A stretch of 64,000 bases of DNA from Lujinxingia litoralis (GTDB lineage Bacteria; Myxococcota_A; Bradymonadia; Bradymonadales; Bradymonadaceae), in NCBI RefSeq assembly GCF_003260125.1, contig NZ_QHKO01000004.1, positions 1-64,000 of the forward strand. Reading direction: 5' to 3'. Below are positions 61,781-64,000 of the stretch, piece by piece. Positions within the stretch are counted from its first letter, which is position 1. Each line of letters begins with the position of its first letter. The notes below the pieces were generated by a model, which saw only the letters and a program-made list of their open reading frames with translations, ran no database searches and was not told the origin of the DNA. Made by a program: the position numbers and the translations under genes.

Positions 61781-64000
61781 TCACTGCCCCTTGAAGAGAC
61801 GGCGCAGCACCATGTGGAGGATGCCACCGTTGCGGTAGTAATCGACCTCCACCGGGGTATCGATGCGCACCATCGCGTTGAAGCTGGTGGTCGCCCCGCT
61901 CTCCGGATGCGTCGCCGTGACCGTCACCGTGGACAGCGGCTTGAGATCGTCGCTGAGCTCGATGTCGAAGACTTCCTCGCCGGTCAGTCCCAGCGACTCA
62001 TGGCTCTGGCCTTCTTCGAACTGCAGCGGCAGCACGCCCATGCCGATGAGGTTGGAGCGGTGGATGCGCTCGTAGCTCTCGGCGATGACCGCGCGCACGC
62101 CCAGCAGGAAGGTTCCCTTGGCCGCCCAGTCACGGCTCGAACCCATGCCGTAGTCATTGCCGGCCAGCACCACAAGCGGAATGCCGTGCTTCTGGTACTT
62201 CACCGCCGCGTCGTAGATGAAGCAGACTTCGCCCTGCTTCGGATCGACGTCGCTCTCGTAGTTCAGCCCCTCAAAGGGACCTTCCGGCATCTCGTTGGGG
62301 CCGAAGTAGGTGGTGTAGCCACCCTCGGTGCCCGGCGCGACCTGGTTGCGGATGCGAATGTTACCAAAGGTGCCGCGGGTCATGATCTGGTCGTTACCAC
62401 GACGCGACCCAAAGCTGTTGAACATCCCGCGCTCAATGCCGCGCGCGCTCAAGTAACGGCCCGCCGGGCTATCGACGGCGATGGCGCCGGCCGGGCTGAT
62501 GTGGTCGGTGGTGATCGACTGTCCCAGCTTGGCCAGCACCCGCGCGCCCTTGATCGAGGTGATCGCCGGGGCATCTTCGGGCATGTCCACAAAGAAGGGC
62601 GGCTCCTGAATGTAAGTCGACTCTTCCGACCAGGAGTAGACCTTGCCGGTGGGCGCTTCCAGCGACTTCCAGGCCTCGGGGCCTTCGAAGACGTTGGAGT
62701 ACTGAGCGGTGAACTGCTCCTTGGTCACCGCCTGAGCGATCGCCTCGTCGACTTCCTGGTTCGAGGGCCAGATGTCCTTGAGGAACACGTCCTTGCCGTC
62801 GCGATCCTGAGCGATCGGATCGTTGTACAGGTCGACGTTGACGTTGCCGGCCAGCGCGTACGCCACCACCAGCGGCGGCGAGGCCAGGTAGTTGGCCTGG
62901 GTATGGGGGCTGATGCGGCCTTCGAAGTTGCGGTTACCGCTGAGCACCGAGGCGGCCACCAGGTCGCCCTTGACGATCGACTCGCGAATCGGGTCGGGCA
63001 GCGGACCGGAGTTCCCGATGCAGGTCGTGCAACCGTAACCCACCGTGTAGAAGCCCACGGCTTCGAGGTGCTCGGTCAGGCCGGCTTTCTCGTAGTAGTC
63101 GGTGACCACGCGCGAGCCCGGAGCCAGCGAGGTCTTCACCCAGGGCTTGGCCTTGATGCCCAGCTCGTTGGCCTTCTTGGCCAGCAGGCCGGCCGCCATC
63201 ATGACCTTGGGGTTGGAGGTGTTGGTGCAGCTGGTGATCGCCGCGATCACCACCGCGCCCTCTTCCAGATCGAAGGTCTCACCCTGGAAGGTCGTCTCCA
63301 CCGCCGGCGTCGCGCCCGGAGTCGTCCCGAAGGTCTTCTCCAGCGCCAGGTTGAACTCGCCCTTCATGTCGCTCAGCAGGATGCGATCCTGGGGACGCTT
63401 CGGCCCGGCCAGCGAGGGCTGCACATCGCCCAGATCCAGGCTGGCTTCTTCGGAGTACACCACGCCGGCGTCGTCGTTACGCCACAGCCCGTTGAGCTGG
63501 GTGTAAGCCTTGACGCGCTCGATCGTCTCGGCGTCGCGGCCGGTCAGCTCCATGTACTCCAGCGTCTTCTCGTCGACCGGGAAGAAGCCCATGGTCGCCC
63601 CGTACTCCGGCGCCATGTTGGCGATCGTGGCACGATCCGAGAGGCTCAAATCGTCGAGGCCCGGGCCGTAGAACTCCACGAACTTCCCGACGACGCCGTG
63701 CTTGCGCAGGATCTCGGTGACCGTGAGCACCAGGTCGGTGGCGGTGGCCCCTTCGGCCAGCTTGCCCGTGAGCTTAAAGCCCACGACTTTGGGGATGAGC
63801 ATGTAGATCGGCTGACCCAGCATGCAGGCCTCGGCCTCGATGCCGCCCACGCCCCAGCCCATCACACCCAGGCCGTTGATCATCGTGGTGTGCGAGTCGG
63901 TGCCCACCAACGAGTCCGGGAACGCGACCTGCTCGCCATCCTTCTCCTGGGTGAGCACGCCTTCGGCCAGGTACTCCAGGTTCACCTGGTGCACGATACC
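61781..64000 (-). CDS. acnA: Aconitate hydratase, N-terminus outside the window
   Basis: 740 C-terminal residues of a class A aconitase, which isomerises citrate to isocitrate in the TCA cycle. The frame is open to the window edge, with [12 protein letters not shown] as the first residues; about 150-170 N-terminal residues are missing. Iron-sulfur ligands are visible: the Cys in [13 protein letters not shown] and the pair in [15 protein letters not shown]. The swivel domain has [20 protein letters not shown] and [36 protein letters not shown] is near the start. Class A (IRP-like) length and motifs favour AcnA over AcnB. Terminator directly downstream. Confidence 0.96.
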   Translation of the reverse strand, partial: GIVHQVNLEYLAEGVLTQEKDGEQVAFPDSLVGTDSHTTMINGLGVMGWGVGGIEAEACMLGQPIYMLIPKVVGFKLTGKLAEGATATDLVLTVTEILRKHGVVGKFVEFYGPGLDDLSLSDRATIANMAPEYGATMGFFPVDEKTLEYMELTGRDAETIERVKAYTQLNGLWRNDDAGVVYSEEASLDLGDVQPSLAGPKRPQDRILLSDMKGEFNLALEKTFGTTPGATPAVETTFQGETFDLEEGAVVIAAITSCTNTSNPKVMMAAGLLAKKANELGIKAKPWVKTSLAPGSRVVTDYYEKAGLTEHLEAVGFYTVGYGCTTCIGNSGPLPDPIRESIVKGDLVAASVLSGNRNFEGRISPHTQANYLASPPLVVAYALAGNVNVDLYNDPIAQDRDGKDVFLKDIWPSNQEVDEAIAQAVTKEQFTAQYSNVFEGPEAWKSLEAPTGKVYSWSEESTYIQEPPFFVDMPEDAPAITSIKGARVLAKLGQSITTDHISPAGAIAVDSPAGRYLSARGIERGMFNSFGSRRGNDQIMTRGTFGNIRIRNQVAPGTEGGYTTYFGPNEMPEGPFEGLNYESDVDPKQGEVCFIYDAAVKYQKHGIPLVVLAGNDYGMGSSRDWAAKGTFLLGVRAVIAESYERIHRSNLIGMGVLPLQFEEGQSHESLGLTGEEVFDIELSDDLKPLSTVTVTATHPESGATTSFNAMVRIDTPVEVDYYRNGGILHMVLRRLFKGQ

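Overview
This is a high-GC bacterial chromosome segment with a low coding gap fraction. It carries many lipoprotein and signal-peptide genes with Asp/Gly-rich linkers, several lamin-tail domains, an OmpA protein with thrombospondin-3 repeats, an AgmX/PglI-like lipoprotein and FHA/two-component regulators. This mix is typical of the Myxococcota/deltaproteobacterial branch. A Bradymonadales-like (Bradymonadia) organism is my best guess, by inference from gene content only. No phage, insertion sequence, CRISPR array, tRNA or rRNA was found.

Layout. 1-458: a GAGNNC hexamer repeat array and a terminator. 459-4138 (-): a four-gene run of flippase, lipoprotein, unknown protein and TerB-like protein. 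4248-7263: a small membrane protein and a convergent dnaX. 7521-15291 (-): six exported proteins (two OB-fold-like lipoproteins, an outer-membrane barrel, a lamin-tail lipoprotein, a degenerate PLD protein and a PLD/lamin-tail lipoprotein), preceded by a nested-stem leader. 15577-18629 (-): a nickel-pincer cofactor operon (LarC, LarB, LarE and a small LarE-tail-like protein). 18824-24587: envelope lipoproteins, an OmpA-TSP3 protein and a beta-barrel, with a 41-bp tandem repeat array and a low-GC lipoprotein. 24747-32669: amidase, RNase PH, GlpX, DUF6624, YchF, a coiled-coil protein, a WYL protein, and an aldehyde dehydrogenase/RidA pair that fits the 2-aminomuconate branch of tryptophan breakdown. 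32994-40345: M48 protease, PEP carboxykinase, and an NtrC/NtrB-like two-component pair. 40461-48062: FHA-TPR protein, response regulator, Arg-rich protein, lamin-tail-like lipoprotein, free-standing LeuA-type regulatory domain and an orphan GspF/PilC protein. 48146-53921 (-): SerA-like dehydrogenase, methylmalonyl-CoA-mutase-type large subunit, biotin carrier, biotin carboxylase and a small sigma-region-4-like protein. 54170-58685: glycerol-1-phosphate-dehydrogenase-like enzyme, zinc-ribbon protein, and an NDH-2-like oxidoreductase with an ECF41 sigma factor. 58997-64000 (-): FG-GAP lipoprotein and a 5'-truncated aconitase.

Most striking points. (1) dnaX has an A9 tract at codons 410-413, and both shifted frames hit a stop within one to six codons, so a gamma-type short product by slippage is likely. 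(2) The 7.5-15.3 kb cluster separates onto individual exported proteins the domains usually fused in extracellular nucleases (lamin-tail, OB-fold, phosphodiesterase), together with an outer-membrane barrel. It is the best candidate here for an undescribed system. (3) A WYL protein ends in QMSLLDE, containing the beta-clamp-binding peptide known from E. coli MutS. (4) An ECF41-type promoter sits directly upstream of the oxidoreductase/ECF41 operon. (5) LarE carries the three cysteines of the Fe-S type and is preceded by a stand-alone relative of its own C-terminal tail. (6) Two noncoding tandem arrays have 41-bp and 43-bp periods.

All functions are inferred from sequence patterns read by eye. 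No database search was run. Starts were chosen mainly from visible Shine-Dalgarno sequences and overlaps with neighbours.
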